A stretch of DNA of 64,000 nucleotides from Prevotellaceae bacterium (GTDB lineage: Bacteria > Bacteroidota > Bacteroidia > Bacteroidales > Paludibacteraceae): contig JAISVA010000005.1 in assembly GCA_031271815.1 (NCBI GenBank), positions 87,011 through 151,010 on the forward strand. The letters are read 5' to 3'. The notes beneath the pieces were generated by a model. It was not told the origin of the DNA, made no database searches, and worked only from the letters and a program-made list of their open reading frames with translations. The translations under genes were made by a program, and so were the position numbers. Positions within the stretch are counted from its first letter, which is position 1; each line of letters begins with the position of its first letter. Positions 8,218 through 17,509 of the stretch are shown here, piece by piece.

Positions 8218-9302
8218 AGATACTTTTCATCAGATATAAAAAACCGGGGAAAATCCTGGAAGGCGGCGAACAGGTTTCTCAAAAAAATTACGATGCCTTT
8301 GCTCGCTTGTTGGGACAGGAGAATGTTACTCCGTATTACATCCACGACGAAAACTCCAAAAGTATATTCCATTATATCGTTGCTGTTTTTTACTTCTTTT
8401 TCAACTATTTTTTTGGATTGACAAAAAAACGAGCCGGCGAGATTGTGAAGCTTGCGTCCGGATACGATATTGTTTTTATTGACCGGAGTGTCTTTGGAAT
8501 CTTGACTAAACATCTGAAAGAGAATAACTACAAAGGGAAAATAATCACTTTTTTTCATAATGTGGAAAAAATATATTTTGCCGATAAAATTTCAATGCTT
8601 GCTCCGTGGCGTTTTTTGATTTTACATTGTGCCGATAAAAACGACGAATATGCTTGTCGGTATTCGGATAAAATCATCGCTTTAAATGAACGCGATGCCG
8701 GGGAAATCGAAAAAAGATACCATCGAATTCCGGATTTATTAATCCCTGTTTCCTTCAAGGATGTTTACAAACAGGATGCCTATCCGCACGAAAAGACTTC
8801 CGTCCCGTTGAAATGCTTGTTCATCGGATCTTATTTTCCTGCTAATTCGGAGGGTATAAAATGGTTTATTCAGGAAGTTTTTCCTTTTGTCGATGTGCAT
8901 TTGCAGATAGTTGGTAAAGGAATGAATCTGTTAAAAAAGGATTTAAACATCCCGCAAAATGCAGAATTGATAGCAGATGTTCCCGATTTGAAGCCGTATT
9001 TTGAAACTGCCGACGTCGTTATTTTGCCCATATTCAAAGGAAGCGGAATGAAAGTGAAAACCTGTGAAGCATTGATGTATGGGAAAAATATCATAGGGAC
9101 AACCGAAGCTTTTGAAGGTTACGAAGTAGATTATGATCTTGTGGGCGGTCGTTGCAATACAAAAAATGATTTTATTGAAAAAATACAACAATTCATTTCT
9201 TTTCCTCGACCTCGTTTTAATGCCTATTCCCGTAAAATGTTTTTGGAAAAATATTCGGAACAATCGGTGGAGATTAAATTTAGAAACTTAATTGAATTCT
9301 AA
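8214..9302 (+). CDS. Family 4 (GT1 superfamily) glycosyltransferase
   Basis: A 362-residue GT-B glycosyltransferase. An N-terminal acceptor domain is followed by a donor domain with LKCLFIGSYFPANSEGIKWF, LQIVGKG, and the ILPIFKGSGMKVKTCEALMY block containing the E-x7-E-like region (KTCEAL) typical of family 4 enzymes. It overlaps the preceding gene by 4 nt and ends convergently with the flippase gene on the other strand (the last 4 nt overlap). It probably adds a sugar in the same surface glycan pathway as its neighbours. Confidence 0.85.
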   Translation: MKILFIRYKKPGKILEGGEQVSQKNYDAFARLLGQENVTPYYIHDENSKSIFHYIVAVFYFFFNYFFGLTKKRAGEIVKLASGYDIVFIDRSVFGILTKHLKENNYKGKIITFFHNVEKIYFADKISMLAPWRFLILHCADKNDEYACRYSDKIIALNERDAGEIEKRYHRIPDLLIPVSFKDVYKQDAYPHEKTSVPLKCLFIGSYFPANSEGIKWFIQEVFPFVDVHLQIVGKGMNLLKKDLNIPQNAELIADVPDLKPYFETADVVILPIFKGSGMKVKTCEALMYGKNIIGTTEAFEGYEVDYDLVGGRCNTKNDFIEKIQQFISFPRPRFNAYSRKMFLEKYSEQSVEIKFRNLIEF

Positions 9303-10732
9303 ATCCTACGCTTTTTCCATAGTTCGAGCACATCCTTCAATACTTGCGAACCCAGTATTTTGAGCGAAAAGAAGTAAAAGCCCGCAGCAGCGACCATTTG
9401 CAGTATGACAGTCGGATAAAGTCCGAAAGATAATAAACCAACGCATTTGATAATCAGAAACATGATTACTGAAATTGCTGCATATGGAAAAATGTCTTTC
9501 GCTTGCTGTAAAACTTTATATCCGATTTTTTTTTGCACATAAATCGCATCTGCCATATATGAAACGACACTTGCCAGTGAGTAACCGGTTAATATCATTT
9601 CGATGCTTGAAGAAAACAGTAGGAGGAAGATAATACACAGCATATTTCGGAACAGCTCCAGACGGAAATAGATTTTTGAATAACCTTTAACTGCTAAAAT
9701 ATTCAGATTCAACACATATAACGGAAATACGACAGCAGAGACGACTAAAATCTTAAAATAAGGTACGGCAGGCAGCCACTTTTCCGTCAACACAATCACC
9801 ACCAAATTTTCAAGCATGCTGAACAGCATAATCATAACCGGAAAAATCAAAAAGGCCGTAACCCTTATTATTTTACGAAAATAGGTTAGCTGGCGTTCCC
9901 TGTTATTGTTTAATTGAGACAGTACCGGATATGAAACACCTGTTATGGCAGAACTGATAACGTTGCTTGGTATTTGTTGAAATTTATTTGCCTGGAAGTA
10001 ATATCCCAAATCTTCGGCGCTATACCTTTTTCCGATTATTACATTATATACATTCTTTACAATCGCATTTAATAAGGAAGTAATCAAAAGAAAAAAGCTG
10101 AAAGAAAATACTTCCCGAATGATACTGAAATTGGGTTTCGAAATCGTCCACCGGCTAAATATCCACAGCAACCCCACGCGAACAATGTGTTGCGTCACTT
10201 GTTGCCAGGCCAGCGCCCAATATTCATATCCAAGGAATACCAGCAAAATAGTTACCACAGCGGATACAACGGCTGAGCTGATATTGGCGATGGATATTTG
10301 CTTGAATGACAGCGAAATTGTCAGAAGGATATTCGGAACTATTCCAAACGAATTAGCAAGAACAGACAGAAAAAGAAAGCGGGAAAGATTACATAATTCG
10401 GGCATTTCAAAATAATCCGCAATTAGAGGAGCGCACAAAAACAAAGCGGCATAGAACAATACGGACAAAGTCACATTCACAAAAAAGACAGCGGAATATT
10501 CCGCTTTTTTATTCCCTTTCCGCCGTACCATTGCCGAAGTGAAACCGCTTTCGGTCAGAATGGTACTCAGTAACGTAAATATGCTTAACGCGCCTATTAG
10601 TCCGAAATCTCTCGGCGAAAGCATTCGCGCCGTAAAGATCCCGACAAAAAGAGCCAAAATTTGAAATCCAACCTTGTCCGTCATATTCCAAATGAGAGAA
10701 CTGATTGTATTTTTCTTTAATGAATCCGACAT
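9299..10732 (-). CDS. Polysaccharide flippase (Wzx/MOP family)
   Basis: A 477-residue polytopic inner-membrane protein of the MOP exporter superfamily, polysaccharide-synthase branch: about 12-14 hydrophobic helices and the N-terminal signature NTISSLIWNMTDKVGFQ followed by the ARMLSPRDFGLIGAL segment. Such proteins flip undecaprenol-linked oligosaccharides to the periplasmic leaflet. It lies tail to tail with three glycosyltransferase genes, which supports a role in exporting their product. It is transcribed divergently from the YfhO-family gene, 86 nt apart. Confidence 0.88.
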   Translation of the reverse strand: MSDSLKKNTISSLIWNMTDKVGFQILALFVGIFTARMLSPRDFGLIGALSIFTLLSTILTESGFTSAMVRRKGNKKAEYSAVFFVNVTLSVLFYAALFLCAPLIADYFEMPELCNLSRFLFLSVLANSFGIVPNILLTISLSFKQISIANISSAVVSAVVTILLVFLGYEYWALAWQQVTQHIVRVGLLWIFSRWTISKPNFSIIREVFSFSFFLLITSLLNAIVKNVYNVIIGKRYSAEDLGYYFQANKFQQIPSNVISSAITGVSYPVLSQLNNNRERQLTYFRKIIRVTAFLIFPVMIMLFSMLENLVVIVLTEKWLPAVPYFKILVVSAVVFPLYVLNLNILAVKGYSKIYFRLELFRNMLCIIFLLLFSSSIEMILTGYSLASVVSYMADAIYVQKKIGYKVLQQAKDIFPYAAISVIMFLIIKCVGLLSFGLYPTVILQMVAAAGFYFFSLKILGSQVLKDVLELWKKRRI

Positions 10733-10765
10733 GCTGCAAAAATAAAAAATATAGTTCAGACTTAT

Positions 10766-10795
10766 TTTGTTTCGCCATTTTTATTTATAATTTTG
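10766..10795 (+). promoter_or_regulatory. Promoter of YfhO-family gene
   Basis: TTTG (10766-10769), 18 nt, TAATTTTG (10788-10795): a near-consensus Bacteroidota promoter whose -7 box ends 23 nt before the ATG at 10819. This placement makes the longer reading frame starting at 10705 unlikely, because its start would be upstream of the transcript. Confidence 0.7.
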
Positions 10796-10818
10796 CGAAT
10801 ATTAATTATTTTGATTTT

Positions 10819-13293
10819 ATGAATAAGATAAATTTTAATTGGTCTAAAATTCTTCCTCATATTGGAATTATTTTTTCATTCTTAGTGCTTTCATTTATTT
10901 TTTTCTCTTCTGTATTGGAAGGAAAACGGCTAAAAACAAATGATGTTGAAAGTTGGGCTTATTTTTCGAAAGAGACAACGGATTACAATAAAACACACGA
11001 TGAACCTACTCTTTGGACGAATAGCCAGTTTGGCGGTATGCCGACTTATCAAATAGCTATGCCTCACAATCAAAATATAATGAATAGGATATACTACCAT
11101 CTTCTCGTGGAACCAATGTCGGAACCGGTACTTGTCCTTTTTCTTTATCTCACATGCTTTTATATTTTACTGATTTGTTTGGGATGCAATAAGTGGCTGG
11201 CAGTTGTAGGGTCGCTTGCTTGCAGCTTTGGGTCATACAACTTGATTATTATAGCCGCCGGACATATCACAAAAGCAAAAGTGATAGCCTTTATGGCTCC
11301 GTTAATCGGAAGTATTTGGCTGGCATTCCGTAAAGATAAAATAATAGGTTCACTGCTTACGGTGATATTTTTAAATTTAGCTATCGGCAGTAATCACGTG
11401 CAGATATTGTACTACACCTTATTTATTTTAGTGTTTTTCGGAATCGTAGAATTAATCTATGCAATTAAAGAAAGGCAGCTGAAAAATTTTTTCCAGACTT
11501 CGGGATTGCTTTTCGCAGCAGCCATAATCGCCATCGGGGCAAACGCAACGCTGCTATACACCACCTATGAATACAGCAAATATACGATGCGCGGCGATTC
11601 AAACGGGCTTACGAAAAAAGAAGGAAACGATACGAAACCCGGCGGATTGGACAAAGATTATATTACCGCGTGGAGCTATGGCATTGATGAATCTTTCACA
11701 ATGCTGATCCCCGATTTCAAAGGAGGAGCGAGCGGAGGAACACTTAGCGCCGGTTCGGAGACCGGAAAGGAATTAAAAAAAATGGGTTATTCCAACGTGG
11801 AAGAAATGCAGCTGCCGTTGTATTGGGGAACACAACCGTTTACTTCCGGACCGGTCTATCTGGGTGCAATCGTCTGTTTTCTGTTTGTTCTCGGATTTTG
11901 TCTGGTAGATAATCGAACAAAGTGGTGGTTGCTTCCGGTCATTGTTCTTACGTTGATGCTTTCCTGGGGAAGGAACTTTATGCCTTTGACCGATTTTTTT
12001 ATTGATTACATTCCGCTCTACAACAAATTCCGGACTGTTTCCATGATATTGGTTGCCACCGGATTGTGTATGTCAATCATGGCATTTCTCGGGTTGCGCG
12101 CTTTCCTGAAAGAAGATGCCGATAAACAAAAGAATAAACGCGCCTTGTATGTCGCAGCCGGTGTTGCCGGTGGGCTTTGCCTGATTTTCTGGCTGATACC
12201 GTCGCTAAGTGGAAACTTTATTTCACAATCGGATGCGCAACTTCCCGAAATCTTACAAAAAACATTGCCGGTTGACCGTGCAAGCCTGTTGCGGTCGGAT
12301 GCTTTCCGTTCGCTTGTTTTCATCGTTTTAGCGGGTGCAATTTTGTGGTTTTACAACGAAAAAAGACGCTTCAACATTCATTTTGTTTATGCCTTGCTGG
12401 CAATACTTGTCCTTGCGGATTTATGGACGGTAGACAAACGCTACCTGAACGATGCGAATTTTGAAAAGAAAAGTAAAGTCGGCGTTTTACAACCATCCGA
12501 AGCAGATAAATTTATATTGCAGGATAAATCCACTCACCGCGTTCTGGATATTACCGTAAACATATTCAACGATGCCAAACCTTCCTATTTCCATCATAAT
12601 ATCGGAGGGTATCACGCTGCGAAATTAAGTCGTTATCAAGACCTGATTGATTACCATTTGGCAAACGATATTCAAAAATTATTACAAGGATTAAATACTG
12701 CAAGAACGCGGGAAGAGCAGGAAAATGCGTTTCGTAATGCGCACATCCTGAATATGCTCAATATGAAGTATTTGATACACGATCCTAAAAGTATGCCGAT
12801 CGTTAATCCGGCGGCAAACGGAAATGCTTGGCTCGTATCCTCTTATCGTATTGCCGGAAATGCAGACGAAGAAATGTTGATGCTCGGACAAATTGACACA
12901 AGAAACGAACTGGTTGCCGACAAACTGTTTGCCGGCATGCTGACGGATATAAACAACCGTGATACGACTGCCGCCATTGAGTTACTCAGTTACGCGCCGA
13001 ATAAATTGGTTTATGCGTTCAGTTCACAGTCTGACCAAATCGCTGTTTTTTCCGAAATATTCTATGACAAAGGTTGGAATGCCTACATCAATGGAGAGAA
13101 AGTTCCGTATTTCAGAGCCGATTATCTGCTCAGGGCAATGCCTTTAAAAGCGGGTAATTACACGATTGAGTTTAAGTTTGAACCGCAAAGTTTCCTTATC
13201 GGAAATGCGGTGGCAACCGTTTGTTCTGTATTATTCATCGTATTGTTGATTGGATATGTTGTATTTAGAATAAGAAAGAGAAAAATTAGTTAA
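10819..13293 (+). CDS. YfhO-family membrane protein, probable glycosyltransferase
   Basis: An 824-residue integral membrane protein with roughly 12-13 transmembrane helices in the first 570 residues, one C-terminal helix (GNAVATVCSVLFIVLLIG) and a large periplasmic domain. The segment GYHAAKLSRYQDLIDYH and the C-terminal FYDKGWNAYINGEKVPYFRA are characteristic of the YfhO family, GT-C-like proteins implicated in glycosylating lipoteichoic acid in Firmicutes and of unproven function in Bacteroidota. It belongs next to a surface glycan cluster. Start at 10819 follows a consensus promoter. Confidence 0.85.
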   Translation: MNKINFNWSKILPHIGIIFSFLVLSFIFFSSVLEGKRLKTNDVESWAYFSKETTDYNKTHDEPTLWTNSQFGGMPTYQIAMPHNQNIMNRIYYHLLVEPMSEPVLVLFLYLTCFYILLICLGCNKWLAVVGSLACSFGSYNLIIIAAGHITKAKVIAFMAPLIGSIWLAFRKDKIIGSLLTVIFLNLAIGSNHVQILYYTLFILVFFGIVELIYAIKERQLKNFFQTSGLLFAAAIIAIGANATLLYTTYEYSKYTMRGDSNGLTKKEGNDTKPGGLDKDYITAWSYGIDESFTMLIPDFKGGASGGTLSAGSETGKELKKMGYSNVEEMQLPLYWGTQPFTSGPVYLGAIVCFLFVLGFCLVDNRTKWWLLPVIVLTLMLSWGRNFMPLTDFFIDYIPLYNKFRTVSMILVATGLCMSIMAFLGLRAFLKEDADKQKNKRALYVAAGVAGGLCLIFWLIPSLSGNFISQSDAQLPEILQKTLPVDRASLLRSDAFRSLVFIVLAGAILWFYNEKRRFNIHFVYALLAILVLADLWTVDKRYLNDANFEKKSKVGVLQPSEADKFILQDKSTHRVLDITVNIFNDAKPSYFHHNIGGYHAAKLSRYQDLIDYHLANDIQKLLQGLNTARTREEQENAFRNAHILNMLNMKYLIHDPKSMPIVNPAANGNAWLVSSYRIAGNADEEMLMLGQIDTRNELVADKLFAGMLTDINNRDTTAAIELLSYAPNKLVYAFSSQSDQIAVFSEIFYDKGWNAYINGEKVPYFRADYLLRAMPLKAGNYTIEFKFEPQSFLIGNAVATVCSVLFIVLLIGYVVFRIRKRKIS

Positions 13294-13320
13294 TCTTTTC
13301 CGGAATATATATAATTGCAG

Positions 13321-13362
13321 ACTCCATAAATGGGACTTTTTACACAGCCACATTTATGGAGT
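13321..13362 (+). terminator. Hairpin after YfhO-family gene
   Basis: ACTCCATAAATG (13321-13332) and CATTTATGGAGT (13351-13362) form a perfect 12-bp stem with an 18-nt loop, 27 nt after the stop. No good T-run follows, so it may be a weak terminator or a transcript-end stabiliser. Confidence 0.55.
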
Positions 13363-13508
13363 TTGTGGTAAATTCGGCAGATTATTATTCAACAAAAAAT
13401 AAAATTTTAGATTGGAATACAAAGATGTCGAAATGTAATAAATTGTATCTTTTGTATTAAATAACGTTTAATTTTAATCATATTTTTCGTCTTTTCTCTC
13501 AAAAACGC

Positions 13509-13516
13509 TATATTTG
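13509..13516 (+). promoter_or_regulatory. Promoter -7 box of gdhA
   Basis: TATATTTG matches TAnnTTTG, 100 nt before gdhA; the upstream -33 element is only T-rich. It implies a leader of about 95 nt. Apart from this and the hairpin at 13321-13362, the 323-nt interval between the genes holds nothing I recognise. Confidence 0.5.
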
Positions 13517-13616
13517 CAACTGTTTTGAAGGAAAAACAAAAAAAAAGTACAGAAACAGGCAATGTTTCTTTCCTTTTGTAATTTTAGTAACAATATATAT
13601 TAATCGTTAAAAAGCT

Positions 13617-14960
13617 ATGGACGCAGCAGTAAAAGAATTTATGGCGATCGTGATTGCAAGAAATCCGGGTGAAACCCTTTTTCACCAAGCCGTACAGGAA
13701 GTGGTAGAGTCGTTAATCCCTTTCGTAGAAGCAAATCCGAAATACAAATCCGCCAAGATTCTGGAAAGAATGATTGAACCCGAAAGAGTGATCATTTTCC
13801 GTATTCCCTGGATTGATGATAAGGGAGAATTTCAAATTAACCGTGGATATCGCGTTCAAATGAACAGCGCTATAGGGCCTTACAAAGGCGGAATCCGTTT
13901 CCACCCTTCAGTAAATTTGGGAACGCTTAAATTCCTGGCTTTCGAGCAAACGTTGAAAAATAGCTTGACAACCCTGCCAATGGGTGGAGCAAAAGGCGGT
14001 TCGGATTTTGACCCGAAAGGAAAATCAGACAATGAAATCATGCGTTTCTGTCAGAGTTTTATTACGGAACTTTATCGCCATATCGGTGCTGATACGGATG
14101 TTCCGGCAGGAGATATTGGCGTAGGCGGTCGTGAAGTGGGTTATATGTTCGGACAATATAAAAGAATAAAAAATGAATTTTCGGGAGTTTTGACCGGAAA
14201 AGGTCTTGACTTCGGCGGTTCGTTAATTCGTCCGGAAGCAACCGGTTACGGAGCGACTTATTTTGCCGAATATATGTTGAATACCAAAGGAGACAGCTTG
14301 AAAGGAAAAACCGTTGCGATTTCAGGTTCCGGAAACGTGGCCCAATATGCAGTTGAAAAATGTATTCAAATGGGTGCTAAAGTTGTTACTGTTTCCGACT
14401 CTAACGGTACTGTCTATGATGAAGACGGAATCACAGAGGAAAAGCTGGCTTATATTATGGAGCTGAAAAACGTAAAACGCGGACGTATCAAAGAGTATGC
14501 CGAAAAATACGGTGTGAAATACTTTGAAGGACAATGCCCATGGAAACTCGGCAAATTCGACGTAGCTATGCCAAACGCTACCCAGAACGAATTGGACGGA
14601 AGCGATGCGGAAGTATTATTGGCAAACGGATGTATTTGCGTGTCGGAAGGTGCCAACATGCCTTCAACGCTTGAAGCCGTGAATGCATTTATTGCAGCTA
14701 AGATCCTTTACGCTCCGGGCAAGGCGTCAAATGCAGGAGGTGTTGCCACTTCCGGTCTCGAAATGTCTCAAAACTCGTGCCGCCTTTCTTGGAGCAGAGA
14801 AGAAGTAGACGAGAAATTGAAAGGCATTATGAAAAACATCCACGACAACTGCGTGAAATACGGAACCGGCAAAGATGGCGTTATTAACTACGTAAAAGGC
14901 GCAAACATCGCAGGATTCATCAAAGTTGCCAACGCGATGATTGCACAAGGACACGTATAA
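13617..14960 (+). CDS. gdhA: Glutamate dehydrogenase
   Basis: A 447-residue hexameric-type glutamate dehydrogenase, probably NADP(H)-dependent by its similarity to the 445-residue anabolic class. It makes glutamate from 2-oxoglutarate and ammonia. Visible: GPYKGGIRFHPSVNLG (substrate site), PMGGAKGG with catalytic Lys126, DVPAGDIGVGGREVGYMFG, and the dinucleotide fold VAISGSGNVAQYA. Own promoter at 13509-13516; an AT-rich inverted repeat (14966-15059) separates it from ddh. Together with ddh it forms an ammonia-incorporating pair. Confidence 0.96.
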   Translation: MDAAVKEFMAIVIARNPGETLFHQAVQEVVESLIPFVEANPKYKSAKILERMIEPERVIIFRIPWIDDKGEFQINRGYRVQMNSAIGPYKGGIRFHPSVNLGTLKFLAFEQTLKNSLTTLPMGGAKGGSDFDPKGKSDNEIMRFCQSFITELYRHIGADTDVPAGDIGVGGREVGYMFGQYKRIKNEFSGVLTGKGLDFGGSLIRPEATGYGATYFAEYMLNTKGDSLKGKTVAISGSGNVAQYAVEKCIQMGAKVVTVSDSNGTVYDEDGITEEKLAYIMELKNVKRGRIKEYAEKYGVKYFEGQCPWKLGKFDVAMPNATQNELDGSDAEVLLANGCICVSEGANMPSTLEAVNAFIAAKILYAPGKASNAGGVATSGLEMSQNSCRLSWSREEVDEKLKGIMKNIHDNCVKYGTGKDGVINYVKGANIAGFIKVANAMIAQGHV

Positions 14961-14965
14961 TAATA

Positions 14966-15059
14966 ATTGAGCAATTATGGAATTGAAAAATTAAGGAATT
15001 AAGAAAGCATTTTCTGTTCAATTTCTTAATTTTTCAATTCCATAATTGCTCAATTTCTT
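14966..15059. repeat. AT-rich inverted repeat between gdhA and ddh
   Basis: The arm ATTGAGCAATTATGGAATTG and following A-rich bases (from 14966) is matched in reverse complement by CAATTCCATAATTGCTCAAT (up to about 15055). The stem can reach about 30 bp with a loop near 15008-15020. It resembles the AATTGAAGAATG-type repeats found in the rpoBC, tuf and tRNA spacers. It may end gdhA transcription. Confidence 0.8.
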
Positions 15060-15074
15060 AATTATTTTTTGGTT

Positions 15075-15980
15075 ATGGAAAAAATAAAAATTGCAGTTGT
15101 CGGATACGGAAACATCGGTAAATTTGCCGTTGAAGCTATTCAAGCTGCGCCCGATATGGAATTGGTAGGAGTTGTTCGCCGTGCATCTTCGGCGAGAGAA
15201 ATTCCGTTGGAATTAACCGGCATAAGAATAGTTTCCGACATAGATGAATTGGGAAAAGTCGATGTTGCCGTTTTGTGCGGACCCACACGCAGCATTCCCG
15301 AAACAGCTACGGCAATCGTAGAAAAAGGAATTTGCACTGTTGATAGTTTTGATATTCATGGAGATGCCTTGTGGGGACTTCGTCAATTATTAGACGAAGC
15401 CTGCAAAAAATACAATGCCTCTTCAATTATCTCTGCCGGTTGGGATCCGGGGAGCGATTCGGTTATCCGTACCTTGTTTATGGCGATGGCGCCGAAAGGA
15501 ATCACTTATACCAATTTTGGTCCCGGTATGAGTATGGGACATTCGGTCGCAGCACGTTCGAAAGAAGGCGTTAAAAATGCGTTATCAATGACTATCCCGA
15601 CCGGAACAGGTGTACATCGCCGTATAGTTTATGTAGAATTGGAAAAGGGAGCAATGCTGGAAACCGTTACCACTGCTATCAAATCCGATTCGTATTTTTC
15701 GAAAGACGAAACTCACGTCATCGAAGTGGAAAGTGTAGATGTGCTGCAAGATATGGGACACGGCGTATTCATCGAACGGAAGGGTGTTTCCGGAAAAACG
15801 CAAAATCAACTGTTCGAATATCGCATGCACATCAATAATCCCGCATTGACCTCACAGGTACTTGTATCGTGTGCCCGCGCCGTTGTAAAACAATGTCCCG
15901 GATGCTATACGATGCCTGAAATTCCGCCAATGGATTATTTGGCTGGTGACCGTGAAATGCTGGTTAAGGCACTGGTGTAG
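15075..15980 (+). CDS. ddh: meso-Diaminopimelate dehydrogenase
   Basis: A 301-residue NADP-dependent dehydrogenase that makes meso-diaminopimelate from tetrahydrodipicolinate and ammonia in one step, supplying peptidoglycan and lysine. Visible: N-terminal Rossmann motif IAVVGYGNIGKFAVEA, the VDSFDIHGD segment, AGWDPGSDSVIRTLF, and the FGPGMSMGHSVAAR substrate region. Length is near the family norm (about 300-326). ATG at 15075 chosen; the TTG two codons earlier is less likely. It follows gdhA, another ammonia-using dehydrogenase. Confidence 0.93.
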   Translation: MEKIKIAVVGYGNIGKFAVEAIQAAPDMELVGVVRRASSAREIPLELTGIRIVSDIDELGKVDVAVLCGPTRSIPETATAIVEKGICTVDSFDIHGDALWGLRQLLDEACKKYNASSIISAGWDPGSDSVIRTLFMAMAPKGITYTNFGPGMSMGHSVAARSKEGVKNALSMTIPTGTGVHRRIVYVELEKGAMLETVTTAIKSDSYFSKDETHVIEVESVDVLQDMGHGVFIERKGVSGKTQNQLFEYRMHINNPALTSQVLVSCARAVVKQCPGCYTMPEIPPMDYLAGDREMLVKALV

Positions 15981-15986
15981 GTAATC

Positions 15987-16086
15987 TGTCTTGAACCGGG
16001 ATTTTTACAGTATTTATAAGATTATCAGGATGAAAAACTAAATCCTGATAATCTTATAAATACTGTAAAAATCCCGGTTCAAGACA
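15987..16086. repeat. Perfect 45-bp inverted repeat after ddh
   Basis: Bases 15987-16031 are the exact reverse complement of 16042-16086, with a 10-nt A-rich loop. It sits between the convergent ddh and holin-like genes and could act as a two-way terminator. The outer arm sequence CGGTTCAAGACA recurs, in a less perfect palindrome, at 55124-55217, so this is a dispersed repeat rather than a unique terminator. Confidence 0.95.
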
Positions 16087-16089
16087 AAA

Positions 16090-16431
16090 TCATATCTTGT
16101 CAAAAACCTTCATTAAAAACGACGAAACCACTGAGACAATGATACTGAACAGCAACGCCCACCAAAAGTTATTTACTTGAAATCCGCTGAAAAAATAGCT
16201 CGTTAGCATAATAATAAGTGCGTTGATTACGAGCAGGAAAAGTCCGAATGTAATAATTGTTATCGGGATCGTGAAAAAAATGAGTACCGGCTTTAAAAAT
16301 GTATCCAAAAGTCCAATGACCAGTGCGACACCGATAGCCGTCCAATAACTTCTGATACTTATTCCGGGCAACGCCCACGCAGTGAAATAAACGGCCAGTG
16401 CCGAGATTAATAATTGAATAATAAAGTTCAT
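16090..16431 (-). CDS. Phage holin family 4 / YvlD-like membrane protein
   Basis: A 113-residue protein with four hydrophobic helices, matching the superfamily of small four-helix membrane proteins labelled phage holin IV or YvlD: TAWALPGISIRSYWTAIGVA, GLLDTFLKPVLIFFTIPI and the conserved LFLLVINALIIMLTSYFF. Despite the family name there is no phage context; chromosomal members in Bacteroidota are of unknown function, possibly in envelope stress. It ends 3 nt from the 45-bp inverted repeat. Confidence 0.8.
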   Translation of the reverse strand: MNFIIQLLISALAVYFTAWALPGISIRSYWTAIGVALVIGLLDTFLKPVLIFFTIPITIITFGLFLLVINALIIMLTSYFFSGFQVNNFWWALLFSIIVSVVSSFLMKVFDKI

Positions 16432-16486
16432 ATTTTTACTGTTTTATCAATTGTATAAACATATCTTGTTTTTACTAAGAAATTCA

Positions 16487-17368
16487 TCACTCCAAACTCA
16501 GGTAAGGAATCAACCGCTCCCAATCTTCGTCCGAAAATTCATTTATTTCCTTTAACGTTTCAAAAGTACTAATAGTTTTATTTTTTTGCAAAAATAAAAT
16601 AAGTGCCGAGAGTTGCTCCTTTTTCAAATACGGATGTCGCAAGCGAATATTTACATTTCCGTTCAATCTTATCTTTTTTATTTCCGAATTATCTACTGTT
16701 AAATAAGGTCGTAATGATTGAAATAACTCTTCCGAAATTCCGTAAACCTCTTTCAATTGCTCTATTTGATAAAAACCACCCAAATAATTTCGATATTTTA
16801 CAATTCGTTCGGCATAAATCGTTCCGATACCTTTTAGCTTTTTCAACGTCGCAGCATCAGCAGTGTTTAATTCGATTATTTCGATTTCCTTTACAGTATA
16901 TTCCTCTGTTTGGAGGGCAACTTCTTTTTCCTTTTTTTTATTTTTTGAAAAAACAGATTCGGATTTCATTTCTTTTTCAATTGAAATATACGGCAATAAT
17001 TCAGCATACAGTTCCTCTTGCATTCCATATATCTTAGAAAAATCTTCCGGTTTCCGGAAAACGCCTCCTTTTGAACGGTATTTTAAAATGCGGGAAACAA
17101 GATAGGACGGAACTCCCAATCGAACAAAATCTGCCGAGTCAAGCCGGTTTGGATCAAACGAAAATAGCTCAACCTGTTTCTCCCCTGGTATCAATGATGC
17201 TTTGAAATGTTCTATTTCTGCATGATAATCGGACATATCAGCCGGTTTGTCGCTAAAATAACAGGGTAATATTCTGTTTATAACGATTGCAACGACAACC
17301 AGGCAAATCAACACAAGTATACCATTTTTTTCTCCTTCCGAAAAAAATAAAAAATTCTTCCAGCTCAT
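16487..17368 (-). CDS. ComEA-like helix-hairpin-helix protein
   Basis: A 293-residue protein with a single N-terminal membrane helix (GILVLICLVVVAIVINRIL) and tandem helix-hairpin-helix modules: FVRLGVPSYLVSRILKYRSK, LNTADAATLKKLKGIGTIYA and following. The HhH motifs bind DNA non-specifically in ComEA proteins. In Bacteroidota this anchored multi-HhH form is widespread and may take part in DNA uptake; that is inference. Start placed at 17368 (MSWKNFLFFSEGEKNG), which fits a short cytoplasmic tail before the membrane helix; a 12-residue longer frame exists. Confidence 0.8.
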   Translation of the reverse strand: MSWKNFLFFSEGEKNGILVLICLVVVAIVINRILPCYFSDKPADMSDYHAEIEHFKASLIPGEKQVELFSFDPNRLDSADFVRLGVPSYLVSRILKYRSKGGVFRKPEDFSKIYGMQEELYAELLPYISIEKEMKSESVFSKNKKKEKEVALQTEEYTVKEIEIIELNTADAATLKKLKGIGTIYAERIVKYRNYLGGFYQIEQLKEVYGISEELFQSLRPYLTVDNSEIKKIRLNGNVNIRLRHPYLKKEQLSALILFLQKNKTISTFETLKEINEFSDEDWERLIPYLSLE

Positions 17369-17457
17369 AATCAAACTTTTACAAACACGTAAATCTAAAA
17401 TCAAACATTATAAATTGTAATAATATGCGAAAGTACAAAAAGATTTCAAAATTCTTA

Positions 17458-17487
17458 TTGGTTTATTCAAAAAAAAGCCTATCTTTG
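17458..17487 (+). promoter_or_regulatory. Promoter of tRNA-Met
   Basis: TTG (17458-17460), 19 nt, TATCTTTG (17480-17487): a consensus Bacteroidota promoter ending 22 nt before the tRNA. Confidence 0.75.
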
Positions 17488-17509
17488 CACCGCATTTTTA
17501 GAAAATGAT

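Noticed and set aside
16090..16431. Phage-holin name as evidence of a prophage
   Set aside because: No other phage gene, integrase or attachment site nearby; the family is a common chromosomal four-helix membrane protein.
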